Below are positions 1 to 7,508 of a stretch of 30,161 nt of DNA, one piece after another; within the stretch, counting starts at the first letter, position 1, and the number at the start of each line of letters is the position of its first letter. A program made the translations under genes and the position numbers. The notes below the pieces were generated by a model that worked only from the letters and a program-made list of their open reading frames with translations, was not told the DNA's origin and ran no database searches. This stretch comes from a virus, in the IMG/VR virus record IMGVR_UViG_3300035698_003139, positions 1 to 30,161 of that record, one strand, 5' to 3'.

Positions 1-260
1 AAAAGGTCCGCCCCATGCCCTACGCTTTTCTCGCCCCATGCCTTGCAGTTGCCGTGGCCTATGTGCTTTTACAGCCACAGCTTAGTGTTATTTTAACCAC
101 ACTGGCTGTGTTGCCTTAAAGCCACACCACCCCGCCCCTAGTGTGGCTTAAATGCCACAGGGGCCACTGGCCGCTCGACCGTCCACCCCTCTTTCCCTAA
201 CCTTCCACAATCACCAACACCCCATCCCAAAAACAAAAACAAAAGATGGACTAATAAGAC
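1..260. other. Non-coding leader with inverted repeats
   Basis: No convincing gene is visible here. The stretch is C-rich on the plus strand and carries several GCCACA/TGTGGC motifs. Two inverted repeats can be read: ACAGCCA at 71-77 with TGGCTGT at 103-109, and AAGCCACAC at 119-127 with GTGTGGCTT at 141-149 (13-base loop). CGCCCCATGCC occurs twice, at 9-19 and 32-42. A weak promoter-like pair TTTACA (68-73), 17 bases, TTTTAA (91-96) lies inside. The position upstream of the packaging genes would suit a packaging site or an operator region, but nothing here proves either. Confidence 0.4.
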
Positions 261-554
261 TTGTCTTTTACCACTCACCAGCCCAATGTGGTAAATACCA
301 AAACAGCCGTTGATCTTTTAACCGACTTGCCGCGTGCAAGTGTCTTATTGGGTTTGAATATGGAACCAAAAACTGGAGACGTCTATTCTACTGGAGGTGG
401 CCGACGAGGCTACTGGCTCGTCGTCGCGATCACCGTTGTTTTAGGGCTGGATTTGGAGTTTAACATCGTCTCCGGAAACAGCTATAATCTGCATTATTTC
501 GCAAAGAAGGAAGCCATAGGTCATATTGATCTAAAAGAAGTGAGGTTCACATGA
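261..554 (+). CDS. Small conserved-type phage protein, unknown function
   Basis: The frame encodes 97 residues from a TTG at 261 and ends in an ATGA overlap with the next gene, which argues that it is translated. The likely conserved core is the C-terminal two thirds, from about residue 34: a GDVYSTGGGRRGYWLVVAIT stretch followed by FNIVSGNSYNLHYFAKKEAIG. The start is uncertain. TTG at 261 has only a weak GGA about 11 bases upstream, GTG at 288 is possible, and ATG at 360 would give a 64-residue protein. I recall similar short proteins near terminase genes in other phages, but no function is known to me. Confidence 0.6.
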   Translation: MSFTTHQPNVVNTKTAVDLLTDLPRASVLLGLNMEPKTGDVYSTGGGRRGYWLVVAITVVLGLDLEFNIVSGNSYNLHYFAKKEAIGHIDLKEVRFT

Positions 555-898
555 CAGTCTATGTAGATGAAGCTATTAATCCTTTTGGTAGGATGCTAAT
601 GTGTCACTGTTTCGCAGACACAAGGGAAGAATTATTCACAATGATGCGAGACATCGGGGTCCAGACCAAGTGGATCCAACATAAAGGTTCATATGATGAG
701 CACTTCGATATCGCCAAAGGGAAACGTGCCCTCGCCCTCAAGAGAGGAGCCGTTGCCATCACAAGGCGGCAAGTCGTTCTCCTCCTCAAGTCTCGCAGAG
801 AAGCTGCAAGTCCAATGGACAGAGAACATGGACCACGAAGCGGTTCTTTCTCTGTTCTACAAGAACAAGGGTATGTCCAGAGTTCACTATTGCCCTGA
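551..898 (+). CDS. DUF4031-family protein
   Basis: The first 75 residues fit the DUF4031 family: MTVYVDEA at the start, FGRMLMCHCFADTREEL, then HFDIAKGKRALALKRGAVAITRRQ. The family is common in phages and actinobacteria, and its function is not established. Domain-sized proteins usually end soon after the ITxRQ motif. Here the frame runs on for about 40 basic, low-complexity residues while the next gene is read in another frame over the same DNA, so the tail is probably not conserved. The start ATG at 551 overlaps the previous stop (ATGA). Confidence 0.8.
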   Translation: MTVYVDEAINPFGRMLMCHCFADTREELFTMMRDIGVQTKWIQHKGSYDEHFDIAKGKRALALKRGAVAITRRQVVLLLKSRREAASPMDREHGPRSGSFSVLQEQGYVQSSLLP

Positions 899-959
899 AT
901 GGGACTACATGGCGATCCACGACAAGTCACCAGAATTTGAGACCTGCACATGCTACTGA
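828..959 (+). CDS. Small Cys-containing phage protein, unknown function
   Basis: This 43-residue frame starts at ATG 828 inside the 3' end of the DUF4031 gene, overlapping it out of frame by 71 bases. Its second half, HYCPEWDYMAIHDKSPEFE followed by TCTCY, has the look of a real conserved peptide with three Cys (CPEWD and CTC), and I recall similar tails in small phage proteins. The open frame extends upstream to 693, but the Ser/Pro-rich sequence there is the shadow of DUF4031 codons, so the ATG at 828 was preferred. The next gene starts at 950 and overlaps it by 10 bases. Three Cys plus His could bind a metal; that is speculation. Confidence 0.6.
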   Translation: MDHEAVLSLFYKNKGMSRVHYCPEWDYMAIHDKSPEFETCTCY

Positions 960-1201
960 TCATCGTTGAAAATCACATGCAAATCAGTCACTGGTTGGAT
1001 CGTAAACTTCCAGAAGAATATAAGCATGGGACGAGAACCGGACGTCTGAAAGGTGTTCCATTCAGGATCGTTCATACCAGTGATCGTTATTGGCTGGATC
1101 GCCTTGTTGGGTTACGACTCACTGAATACAAAGTCATCTCACCCGCTCGGCTCAACACAGCGGAGGTCTCCGCCCTTAAAGCACGGATGCAACACGTATG
1201 A
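950..1201 (+). CDS. Hypothetical protein, 83 aa
   Basis: I do not recognise this protein. It starts with an ATG overlapping the previous stop by 10 bases and ends in an ATGA overlap with the following gene, so it sits inside a translationally coupled chain. It is basic and rich in Arg and Leu (HWLDRKLPEEYKHGTRTGR near the start, RYWLDRLVGLRLTEY in the middle), with no membrane segment. ATG at residue 10 is an alternative start. It lies where a small terminase subunit is often found, but its size and sequence do not support that call. Confidence 0.65.
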   Translation: MLLIIVENHMQISHWLDRKLPEEYKHGTRTGRLKGVPFRIVHTSDRYWLDRLVGLRLTEYKVISPARLNTAEVSALKARMQHV

Positions 1202-1413
1202 CGACAATACCGTTTCCGATCGATTTAAATCGTAAACTGACATTTGAACAATGTGTTTCAGTGTCACGGAACTCCGATCCAGTTAGTGGTATGTTGGTGT
1301 TCTATGATAAAGAAGACAATGTCTGCATCTATAATTTCGGAGACCTTCCGAGAAAAGATGCTTTATGGCTCGGCGAAAGTGTGAAGAGACACGCAATGGG
1401 AGACGAATTATGA
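1198..1413 (+). CDS. Hypothetical protein, 71 aa
   Basis: This is a small soluble protein, not recognised. It starts in ATGA with the gene before and its TGA lies inside the ATG region of the gene after (ATGA at 1410-1413). The middle, MLVFYDKEDNVCIYNFGDLP, reads like a short beta-rich fold, followed by a helical, charged end. The coupling and codon use like its neighbours support a real gene; no function is proposed. Confidence 0.65.
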   Translation: MTTIPFPIDLNRKLTFEQCVSVSRNSDPVSGMLVFYDKEDNVCIYNFGDLPRKDALWLGESVKRHAMGDEL

Positions 1414-1592
1414 TAATCGTGCGAGGTGATCGAAATGCCCACAGAGCCAGAATATTCTTGGACGGTGAAGAGACTTTCCACTGGACCCATGCTGGCGTCG
1501 GCACTCGATACAAGGTTGATGAGAAAGGCGAATTCTTGATCAGTGATGATGATGTCTGGGGTAAATTCGAGGTGAAATTCAAAGATGACTAA
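1410..1592 (+). CDS. Hypothetical protein, 60 aa
   Basis: The open frame extends back to 1365, but the ATG at 1410 overlaps the previous stop as ATGA, the same arrangement used by its neighbours, so this start was chosen. The product is short and acidic at the C-terminus (SDDDVWGKFEVKFKDD) with predicted beta strands. Its last eight bases overlap the terminase start at 1585. It is not recognised. It could be a small packaging accessory, but only its position suggests that. Confidence 0.6.
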   Translation: MIIVRGDRNAHRARIFLDGEETFHWTHAGVGTRYKVDEKGEFLISDDDVWGKFEVKFKDD

Positions 1593-3099
1593 GCAATTCC
1601 CCACCAATGTCATCTGGAAACCGATGCCGGGCAGTCAAGAAGCGTTCCTGAGCGCAACTCCGATCTTCGAAGTCCTGTTTGAAGGGACGCGGGGTGGTGG
1701 AAAGACCGATTGCCTCCTCATGTCATTCACAATGCACGTCGGTAAAGGATTTGGTCCAGCCTGGAAAGGTATCCTGTTCCGTCAGACGTATAAGCAGCTT
1801 GGAGACGTGATCTCGAAGACACAGAAGTGGTTCCCACAAATCTGGCCCGAGGCGAAGTTCAACCAGTCTGACTCCAGCTGGACTTGGCCCGGAGGAGAGA
1901 AGCTTCTTCTTCGTCAATTCATGAAAGCCGACGACTACTGGAATTATCACGGACACGAGTATCCATGGATCGGCTGGGAAGAACTCTGCAACTGGTCCAC
2001 CGACGAAGGTTTCAAGCGAATGATGTCGTGCTGTCGTTCCTCCACAAAGGGAATGCCACGTATGGTTCGCGCCACGACGAACCCATATGGTCCCGGCCAT
2101 AATTGGGTGAAGTACAGATTCAAGCCTGTTGTGATGAATATGATCGTCCGCAGGGACATGGTCGACGAACATGGTATGAAAGAACCGTCTCGGTTAGTGA
2201 TACATTCTCACATCGATGAGAATATAGCGTTACTCGAGGCTGATCCTGAATATAAGCAGAAAATCTCAGCCAGCGCCAGAAATGAGGCCGAAAGAAAGGC
2301 TTGGTTGGAAGGTTCTTGGGACATTGTCGCTGGAGGCATGTTCGATGACGTCTGGAACCCGAAATATAACGTGATTATGCCGTTCGATATCCCTGAAAGC
2401 TGGAGAATCGTCCGTTCTTTCGATTGGGGCGCTTCCAAGCCTTTCTCTGTTGGGTGGTGGGCCGTTTCTGACGGATCAGACTTCATGACGCCTGATGGAA
2501 AGTGGTATTCTTCAATTCGAGGTGATGTCTATCGTGTGAGAGAGTGGTATGGGTCCACAGGAAAGCCCAATGAAGGACTGGACCTATTGGCGTCAGACAT
2601 CGCCGAGGGTATTGTGCAACGCGAACTCGATTGGGGCTGGCGGCGTCCACACGAAAATTGGTGCCGTGTGAAGCCTGGAGTGGCCGACTCACAGATCTTT
2701 GCCGCTGAAAACGGAAATTGCATCGCCACGGACATGAAAACACGAATTCGGATGGACGATGGCTATCGTTATCCCGGTATTATCTGGAACCCGGCTGATA
2801 AGCGTCCTGGAAGCCGAGCAACTGGCTGGACGCAGCTTCGTCAGCGTTTGAAAGCCGCTCATCCCAATATAAGGGAGATTCGTGGAGAATTGCGAGTTTA
2901 TCCGCGTGAAATGCCCGGTCTCTTCATCTTCTCTACCTGTATTTCTTTCATCGAGACTATTCCAGTTTTACCTCGTGATGAGAAGAATATGGACGATATC
3001 AACACAGATGCTGAAGATCACGTCGCTGACGAGGCTCGTTACCTTATTCGTTGGGTTGCTCACCCCGCTTCTTCTGGGACGGTCACAGGACAACATTGA
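1585..3099 (+). CDS. terL: Terminase large subunit (packaging ATPase and nuclease)
   Basis: This is the DNA-packaging motor. It cuts concatemeric DNA and pumps it through the portal using ATP. The 504 residues match the usual size. The N-terminal ATPase shows Walker A GTRGGGKT at residues 34-41 and a Walker B-like stretch YPWIGWEEL at 126-134, with Glu132/133 in the catalytic position. The C-terminal RNase H-like nuclease shows Asp280 in SFDWG, Asp368 in VADSQ and Asp482 in VADEARYL, the expected triad spacing. The ATG at 1585 overlaps the upstream small gene by 8 bases. No recognisable small terminase subunit lies between here and the window start; it may be one of the small unknown genes or lie further upstream. 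Confidence 0.95.
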   Translation: MTKQFPTNVIWKPMPGSQEAFLSATPIFEVLFEGTRGGGKTDCLLMSFTMHVGKGFGPAWKGILFRQTYKQLGDVISKTQKWFPQIWPEAKFNQSDSSWTWPGGEKLLLRQFMKADDYWNYHGHEYPWIGWEELCNWSTDEGFKRMMSCCRSSTKGMPRMVRATTNPYGPGHNWVKYRFKPVVMNMIVRRDMVDEHGMKEPSRLVIHSHIDENIALLEADPEYKQKISASARNEAERKAWLEGSWDIVAGGMFDDVWNPKYNVIMPFDIPESWRIVRSFDWGASKPFSVGWWAVSDGSDFMTPDGKWYSSIRGDVYRVREWYGSTGKPNEGLDLLASDIAEGIVQRELDWGWRRPHENWCRVKPGVADSQIFAAENGNCIATDMKTRIRMDDGYRYPGIIWNPADKRPGSRATGWTQLRQRLKAAHPNIREIRGELRVYPREMPGLFIFSTCISFIETIPVLPRDEKNMDDINTDAEDHVADEARYLIRWVAHPASSGTVTGQH

Positions 3100-3145
3100 C
3101 AAATAATGCTTGCAAAGACTCTAACATCTAGGTAACGTCTCGGTC
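3096..3145 (+). promoter_or_regulatory. Possible promoter before portal gene
   Basis: A perfect TTGACA at 3096-3101 overlaps the terminase stop codon. The best -10-like hexamer, TAACAT at 3122-3127, is 20 bases away, longer than the optimum. This short gap before the portal gene could hold a weak promoter. The call is tentative. Confidence 0.25.
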
Positions 3146-4666
3146 ATGCCGCTAAGTATCTCATCACCGCATCCTCAATACTCGTTCGCTTCAGTGGACT
3201 GGGTGCTCATGCGTGACGCCTATAAAGGTGAGCGTCAAGTGAAGAGCAAGGGTGTAGTCTACCTGCCGATGACGAGCAGCCATATCGCTGATGGTGGTCT
3301 GAACAATTCGACATCGATCGGCTATAATGCTTATACCGCATACAAGATGAGAGCCCGGTTCGTCAACTATGTGCGGGAAGCCGTGCAGATGGCAATCGGC
3401 ATGATGCACTCACAGCCGCCTGAGATCAAGCTGCCTGCTGCGATGAAAGATATCAAGACCCGGCAAGGTGAGTCTCTACCGGTTCTTCTCCGACGGATCA
3501 ATACCGAGCAACTTCTCACGGGACGCATCGGTTTGATGGCTGATCTGCCGACTGATCCTCTCCCCGGTAGTGACATGCCGTATTTGGCAACCTATTACAC
3601 CGAGCGGGTGATCAATTGGGACGATGGTCGTGTGGAACAGCTTGTTCCACAGAAACTCAATCTTGTTGTGATGAACGAAAGTGAATTCGAACGTAGCAGT
3701 GATTTCACATGGGAGACGAAAGAGAAATATCGTGTCCTGGTGATTGGTGATCCTCTTGACAATGAGATCTCTGGTGTCTATAAACAGGGTGTCTTTGAAG
3801 AGACAGATTTCAACGTCGATGAACTCCAGGCTCCAGTCTGGCGTGGAACTGAACTCACCGAAATTCCATTCGTCTTCATCAACTCATGTGATGTGACTGC
3901 TGACGTTGATGATCCGCCTCTTCTTGCCTTGGGCAATCTCTGTATGTCTATCTACCGTGGAGAAGCTGACTATCGTCAAAACTTATTCATGCAAGGTCAA
4001 GATACTTTCGTTACGGTTGGCGCTAACTTTGATCAGACTGATGAAGTCCGTGTCGGCGCTGGTGCCCGACTTGATCTGCCTCTCGGTGCGAAAGCTGAAT
4101 ATGTCGGTGTCCAAAGTTCGGGTCTGTCTGAGCAACGTGATTCTGGACAACACCTAGAAAGTCTCGCCTCTTCAATGGGTGCGCAGACGCTAGACAGCAC
4201 TTCTCGCGAACGTGAGAGCGGTGACTCGCTCCGCATCAGAGTTGCGGCGCGAACTGCCGATATGAACCAAATCGCAGACACAGGTGCCGAGGGTCTCGAA
4301 CAAATCCTGAAGATCTGCGCTAAATGGATGGGAGAGAACCCAGACGAGGTCTCTGTTATTCCAAACAAAGAATTCGGCGAAATGCCACTCACAGGACAGT
4401 CAATGGTGGAAATCGCCACGGCTCGCAACCTCGGGTGGCCCATCAGTGCCAAATCAATGCACGACTTGTCTGTCAAGCGTCGCATCACTACCAAGACCTT
4501 TGATGAGGAATTGGCAGAGGCTACGGAGGAAGACGAGGAAGATTTCGTCTTCGGCAAGCCAGAGACTGGTGATCGGTCCTCGCTTCAACCAAACGACACT
4601 AACGCTCCAAAGGGACAGAACAAAGTTCCAGGGCAAACGACGAACCCTTCGGGGCGCGACACATAA
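3146..4666 (+). CDS. Portal protein, DUF4055 family
   Basis: The portal forms the dodecameric ring at one head vertex through which DNA enters and leaves. The 506 residues follow directly after the terminase, and the N-terminal third has the DUF4055 character: residues 57-100 with YNAYTAYKMRARFVNYVREA, then MMHSQPPEIKLP, and RINTEQLLTGRIGLMADLP near 117-135. The acidic C-terminus (EELAEATEEDEED) is typical of portals. The start ATG at 3146 has a modest AGGT upstream. No MuF-like or protease gene separates the portal from the scaffold. Confidence 0.9.
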   Translation: MPLSISSPHPQYSFASVDWVLMRDAYKGERQVKSKGVVYLPMTSSHIADGGLNNSTSIGYNAYTAYKMRARFVNYVREAVQMAIGMMHSQPPEIKLPAAMKDIKTRQGESLPVLLRRINTEQLLTGRIGLMADLPTDPLPGSDMPYLATYYTERVINWDDGRVEQLVPQKLNLVVMNESEFERSSDFTWETKEKYRVLVIGDPLDNEISGVYKQGVFEETDFNVDELQAPVWRGTELTEIPFVFINSCDVTADVDDPPLLALGNLCMSIYRGEADYRQNLFMQGQDTFVTVGANFDQTDEVRVGAGARLDLPLGAKAEYVGVQSSGLSEQRDSGQHLESLASSMGAQTLDSTSRERESGDSLRIRVAARTADMNQIADTGAEGLEQILKICAKWMGENPDEVSVIPNKEFGEMPLTGQSMVEIATARNLGWPISAKSMHDLSVKRRITTKTFDEELAEATEEDEEDFVFGKPETGDRSSLQPNDTNAPKGQNKVPGQTTNPSGRDT

Positions 4667-4707
4667 GGCTGAGGTGATCTCAGCTGAATTTATATAGGAG
4701 GCCGGAT

Positions 4708-5544
4708 ATGGATCCGCTAGAACTCGAATACGAAAACATGGAAGCCGTTCCCGAGGCATTCCGTGTTCTTTATACAGAAGACGGTGACAAAGCTGTTCTG
4801 ACACACGTCAACGGTATGAAAACCCAAACCGACATCACCAAACTCCAAGAGGCCCTTCGCAAACAGCGTGAGGACAACACCGAGGCTCGGAATGCTCTGA
4901 AGCCATGGAAGGCTCTTGGTGATGATCCTACTGCCATTCAAGCCAGTCTCGATCGCATGGGCGAACTCGAACTTGCTGCTGGTGGTAAACTCGACGAAGC
5001 TGCGCTGAACAAGATGGTCGAGGTCCGCCTTTCACAGAAGACCGCTCCTCTGGAACGTCAGCTTCGCGAAATGCAGGAGGCTCGTGATACACTCGAGCAA
5101 GAGACCATCGGCCTTCGTGGAGGCATGGTTGCCCGTGACCGCAGTGACGCTGTCCGTGCGATCGCCACCGAAATGAAGGTTCTGCCGACTGCTATCGCCG
5201 ATGTCGAAATGGTCGCAGCTAACTTCCTGGAACGTGATCCCAATACGAACGAATTCATCGTCAAGGCCGACGCTCGTGGAGTAACGCCCGGTGGTGACGT
5301 TCGCACTTTCCTGAAGGACATGCAGAAGACTCGTCCTCACTGGTGGCCACAATCTCAAGGTGGTGGTGCTGGTGGTGGTGCTGGTGGCTTTGATGGGGGT
5401 GATAATCCTTGGAGTGCTAAAGGCTGGAGCCTCACTGCTCAGGGAAAGTATGCGAAAGAGCATGGTATGGCGAAAGCTGAACTTGCTGCTAAAGCTGCGA
5501 ACTCTCGCATCGGTGCGACCAAAGCTACTGCGAGCGAGAAATAA
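4708..5544 (+). CDS. Head scaffolding protein
   Basis: Scaffolds guide capsid assembly and are then removed. The 278-residue product lies between portal and capsid genes and has the expected make-up: helical, charged, with coiled-coil-like stretches at about residues 43-65 and 105-140, a Gly-rich linker at about 217-232, and a C-terminal segment NPWSAKGWSLTAQGKYAKEH that resembles the conserved tail of phage scaffold/GP20-like proteins and probably contacts the capsid. A strong Shine-Dalgarno AGGAGG at 4696-4701 lies 6 bases before the ATG. No separate head protease is seen, so the mode of scaffold release is unknown. Confidence 0.85.
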   Translation: MDPLELEYENMEAVPEAFRVLYTEDGDKAVLTHVNGMKTQTDITKLQEALRKQREDNTEARNALKPWKALGDDPTAIQASLDRMGELELAAGGKLDEAALNKMVEVRLSQKTAPLERQLREMQEARDTLEQETIGLRGGMVARDRSDAVRAIATEMKVLPTAIADVEMVAANFLERDPNTNEFIVKADARGVTPGGDVRTFLKDMQKTRPHWWPQSQGGGAGGGAGGFDGGDNPWSAKGWSLTAQGKYAKEHGMAKAELAAKAANSRIGATKATASEK

Positions 5545-5652
5545 AACGATTGCTCAAGATGTGCTGGCCTGTTATGTGTTGCTAATGGCCCTTGGTGGTA
5601 TCGGTGTGGTAGCCTCCCTCCATAAGTCATAGGTCGCTGGCCCGGCCAAAAG

Positions 5653-5690
5653 AACGCCCCCGTCGAGTTTACTCCGGGGGCGTTTTCTTT
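5653..5690 (+). terminator. Rho-independent terminator between scaffold and capsid
   Basis: A 10-bp perfect stem AACGCCCCCG (5653-5662) with CGGGGGCGTT (5675-5684) encloses a 12-base loop and is followed by TTCTTT. This is a strong intrinsic terminator. It separates packaging/scaffold transcripts from the capsid gene, which has its own candidate promoter just downstream. Confidence 0.9.
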
Positions 5691-5702
5691 ACTAATAGAC
5701 TG

Positions 5703-5731
5703 TTGTCAATCTGCTTCCCTTGGGCTATGGT
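5703..5731 (+). promoter_or_regulatory. Candidate sigma-70-like promoter for capsid gene
   Basis: TTGTCA at 5703-5708 and TATGGT at 5726-5731 are separated by exactly 17 bases. The pair lies right after the strong terminator and before the capsid gene, where a dedicated promoter is expected. The element CCCTTGGGC at 5717-5725 sits directly before the -10 and recurs in the promoter near 26609. The rest of the 5545-5817 gap shows no other gene except a possible 23-codon peptide at 5561. Confidence 0.55.
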
Positions 5732-5817
5732 CTTTTCCATTCCCTGATGACATGGGTCATCGAACCCTTCGTTGCGAACATGGGTTCGCTTTTCACCCAA
5801 TCACAAAGGAAAATCAA

Positions 5818-6876
5818 ATGGCCGCTGGTCCCGCAACTCAGATCTCGGACGTCATCGTCCCGGAGATCTTTACCCCTTACATGCAGACGCTCACTGAAGA
5901 GAAGTCTCGACTGGTTCAGTCCGGCTTGCTCGCTCGTTCGCCTGCCATTGACGTTCTGCTCGCTGGTGGTGGTCTCACTTTCCAGGTGCCTTCGTTCAAT
6001 GATCTGGACAATGACGCTGACCGCATCTCCACCGATACGTCTGTTCCTTTCTCCGTTGCAGACGCCTCGATCCCCGGTGGTCAGGCTCGTCCACCTAACC
6101 CACTGAAAATCGGCACGAAGCGTGAAATCGCCGTTCGTATGAACCGCAACAACTCCTGGTCCTCAACTGACCTTGCTGCTGTTCTGGCCGGTGCTGATCC
6201 CATGAACGCCATCGCCACTCGCGTTGCCGCTTACTGGACTCGTCGTTTGCAGGCTGCTTTTATCGCGACCTGGAATGGCATTATCGCTGACAACGTCGCC
6301 AACGACTCCGGTGATTATGTCAACGACATCTCCGGCGCTGGCTTCACAGACGGTGTGACGAACTTCTCAGCCGAAGCGTTTCTGGACGCTGCACAGACGA
6401 TGGGTGATTCTTCGGAAGATCTGGTGGCTTGTGCTGTCCACTCAGTGGTCTACACTCGGATGCAGAAGAACAACCTGATCGACTTCATCCCCGACGCTCG
6501 GGGCGAGGTGAACATCCCGACGTTCCTCGGCCGCGAAGTCATCGTCGATGACGGTTTGCCGCGCACTGGTTCCGTCTACGACACTTGGCTGTTCGGCACT
6601 GGCGCGACTCAGTTCGGCGTGGGCACTCCGCCCGTCGCTGCTGAAGTGGATCGCAAGCCCGGTGGTGGTAACGGTGGTGGTCAGGACGTGCTCTACTCGC
6701 GCGTCATGTGGTCCATCCACGCGACTGGTCACGCATGGATCGGCACCGCTGGTGATGGTGGTCCTGCGAACACTGCTACTTCTGATGACGATCTCGACGA
6801 GGCCGCATCGTGGGATCGCCGCTACACTGAGCGGAAGCAGATCAAGTTCGCCCGTCTGGTCTCTCGCGAGGCATAA
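5818..6876 (+). CDS. Major capsid protein
   Basis: This is the main head shell protein, expected to have the HK97 fold. The open frame runs back to 5752, but ATG at 5818 has AAAGGA at 5805-5810 and begins with the sensible N-terminus MAAGPATQISDVIVPEIFTP, so a 352-residue product is called. Recognisable segments include YMQTLTEEKSRLVQSGL near residue 20, VAAYWTRRLQAAFIATWNGI in the spine-helix region at about residue 140, and a C-terminal WDRRYTERKQIKFARLVSRE. The pattern suits the gp13-like family of phage coat proteins. It is flanked by a terminator upstream and a UUCG hairpin downstream, consistent with high separate expression. No N-terminal delta domain or cleavage site is apparent, in line with the separate scaffold. 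Confidence 0.9.
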   Translation: MAAGPATQISDVIVPEIFTPYMQTLTEEKSRLVQSGLLARSPAIDVLLAGGGLTFQVPSFNDLDNDADRISTDTSVPFSVADASIPGGQARPPNPLKIGTKREIAVRMNRNNSWSSTDLAAVLAGADPMNAIATRVAAYWTRRLQAAFIATWNGIIADNVANDSGDYVNDISGAGFTDGVTNFSAEAFLDAAQTMGDSSEDLVACAVHSVVYTRMQKNNLIDFIPDARGEVNIPTFLGREVIVDDGLPRTGSVYDTWLFGTGATQFGVGTPPVAAEVDRKPGGGNGGGQDVLYSRVMWSIHATGHAWIGTAGDGGPANTATSDDDLDEAASWDRRYTERKQIKFARLVSREA

Positions 6877-6878
6877 GG

Positions 6879-6900
6879 GAAAGGGGCTTCGGCCCCTTTC
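6879..6900 (+). terminator. UUCG-loop hairpin after capsid gene
   Basis: A 9-bp stem GAAAGGGGC/GCCCCTTTC closes on a TTCG tetraloop, giving a very stable RNA hairpin right after the capsid stop. It is followed by the pyrimidine-rich TTCACCTTCTG rather than a clean T-run, so it may act as a partial terminator or an RNA end protector. Confidence 0.75.
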
Positions 6901-6929
6901 TTCACCTTCTGTTTCAAAAAGGAAACACC

Positions 6930-7445
6930 ATGACTAAAGGACTTCCCCGCTCTCTTTCACGAGCAAATCCTCAGGCCGCTGCGACGCAGAAAATTCGCCT
7001 TCAGGTGAATGAGGCAATGTCTTTCACTGGCATCGCCTCTGGTGCGATCATGGCGACCGCTAACCTCTCCGGTCTGCCCGAGGGCAACATTCTCCTCTTG
7101 GGCATCGTCTCCAACCTGACGTTCACTGGTCCGACTTCTGCCAACCTCGCCGACGACTTCCAAGGCGACTACGGTATTGGAACGACTCCTGCTGACGACG
7201 CAACGATCTCGGCAGCCGACGTTGATCTCATCGGTTCTACGGCGATTCCCGCCGCGACTGCCGAGGTCTCTGCCTCAGTTCGTGCGACGAATGCAACTCA
7301 GGCCATTATCGACAACACTGCCGCGACTGCCGAAATGAACCTTAACGTTCTGCTCGACACGACCGAAGTCGCTGATGGTGAAGTTGTTATCATCACTGTT
7401 ACCGGCACGGTGGACTTCGTCTACTCTGTTCTTGGTGACGATTAA
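6930..7445 (+). CDS. Probable capsid decoration or minor head protein
   Basis: The 171-residue product is rich in Ala, Thr and Val with alternating beta patterns (VNEAMSFTGIASGAIMATAN; VVIITVTGTVDFVYSVLG) and no Cys or membrane segment, as in small beta-sandwich virion proteins. It follows the capsid gene at once, starts behind AAGGAAA just upstream of the ATG, and is bracketed by hairpins on both sides, a layout shared with the capsid gene and suggesting an abundant virion component. Decoration protein is an inference from position and composition; no specific family was recognised. Confidence 0.6.
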   Translation: MTKGLPRSLSRANPQAAATQKIRLQVNEAMSFTGIASGAIMATANLSGLPEGNILLLGIVSNLTFTGPTSANLADDFQGDYGIGTTPADDATISAADVDLIGSTAIPAATAEVSASVRATNATQAIIDNTAATAEMNLNVLLDTTEVADGEVVIITVTGTVDFVYSVLGDD

Positions 7446-7451
7446 CTAACG

Positions 7452-7483
7452 ACGAGGCGGCGATACGTTTTTCGCCGCCTCGT
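7452..7483 (+). terminator. Strong hairpin after decoration candidate
   Basis: An 11-bp perfect stem ACGAGGCGGCG (7452-7462) pairs with CGCCGCCTCGT (7473-7483) around a 10-base loop. The following sequence AATCATAATCC is not a T-run, so this is a hairpin of terminator or processing type rather than a textbook intrinsic terminator. Confidence 0.65.
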
Positions 7484-7508
7484 AATCATAATCCTCTGGA
7501 GATATATC

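Noticed and set aside
4033-4557. Minus-strand open frame of 174 codons
   Set aside because: Antisense to the portal gene and Ser-rich low complexity; a shadow of plus-strand codon bias.
5360-5632. 90-codon frame overlapping the scaffold end
   Set aside because: Its first two thirds are scaffold codons in another frame; only the last 23 codons are kept as a weak possibility.
5545-5652. tRNA or small RNA gene before the terminator
   Set aside because: No cloverleaf or T-arm sequence could be found; only the terminator hairpin is clear.
5752-5817. 22-residue N-terminal extension of the capsid protein
   Set aside because: No ribosome site, and ATG 5818 has AAAGGA at the right distance and a typical coat protein start.
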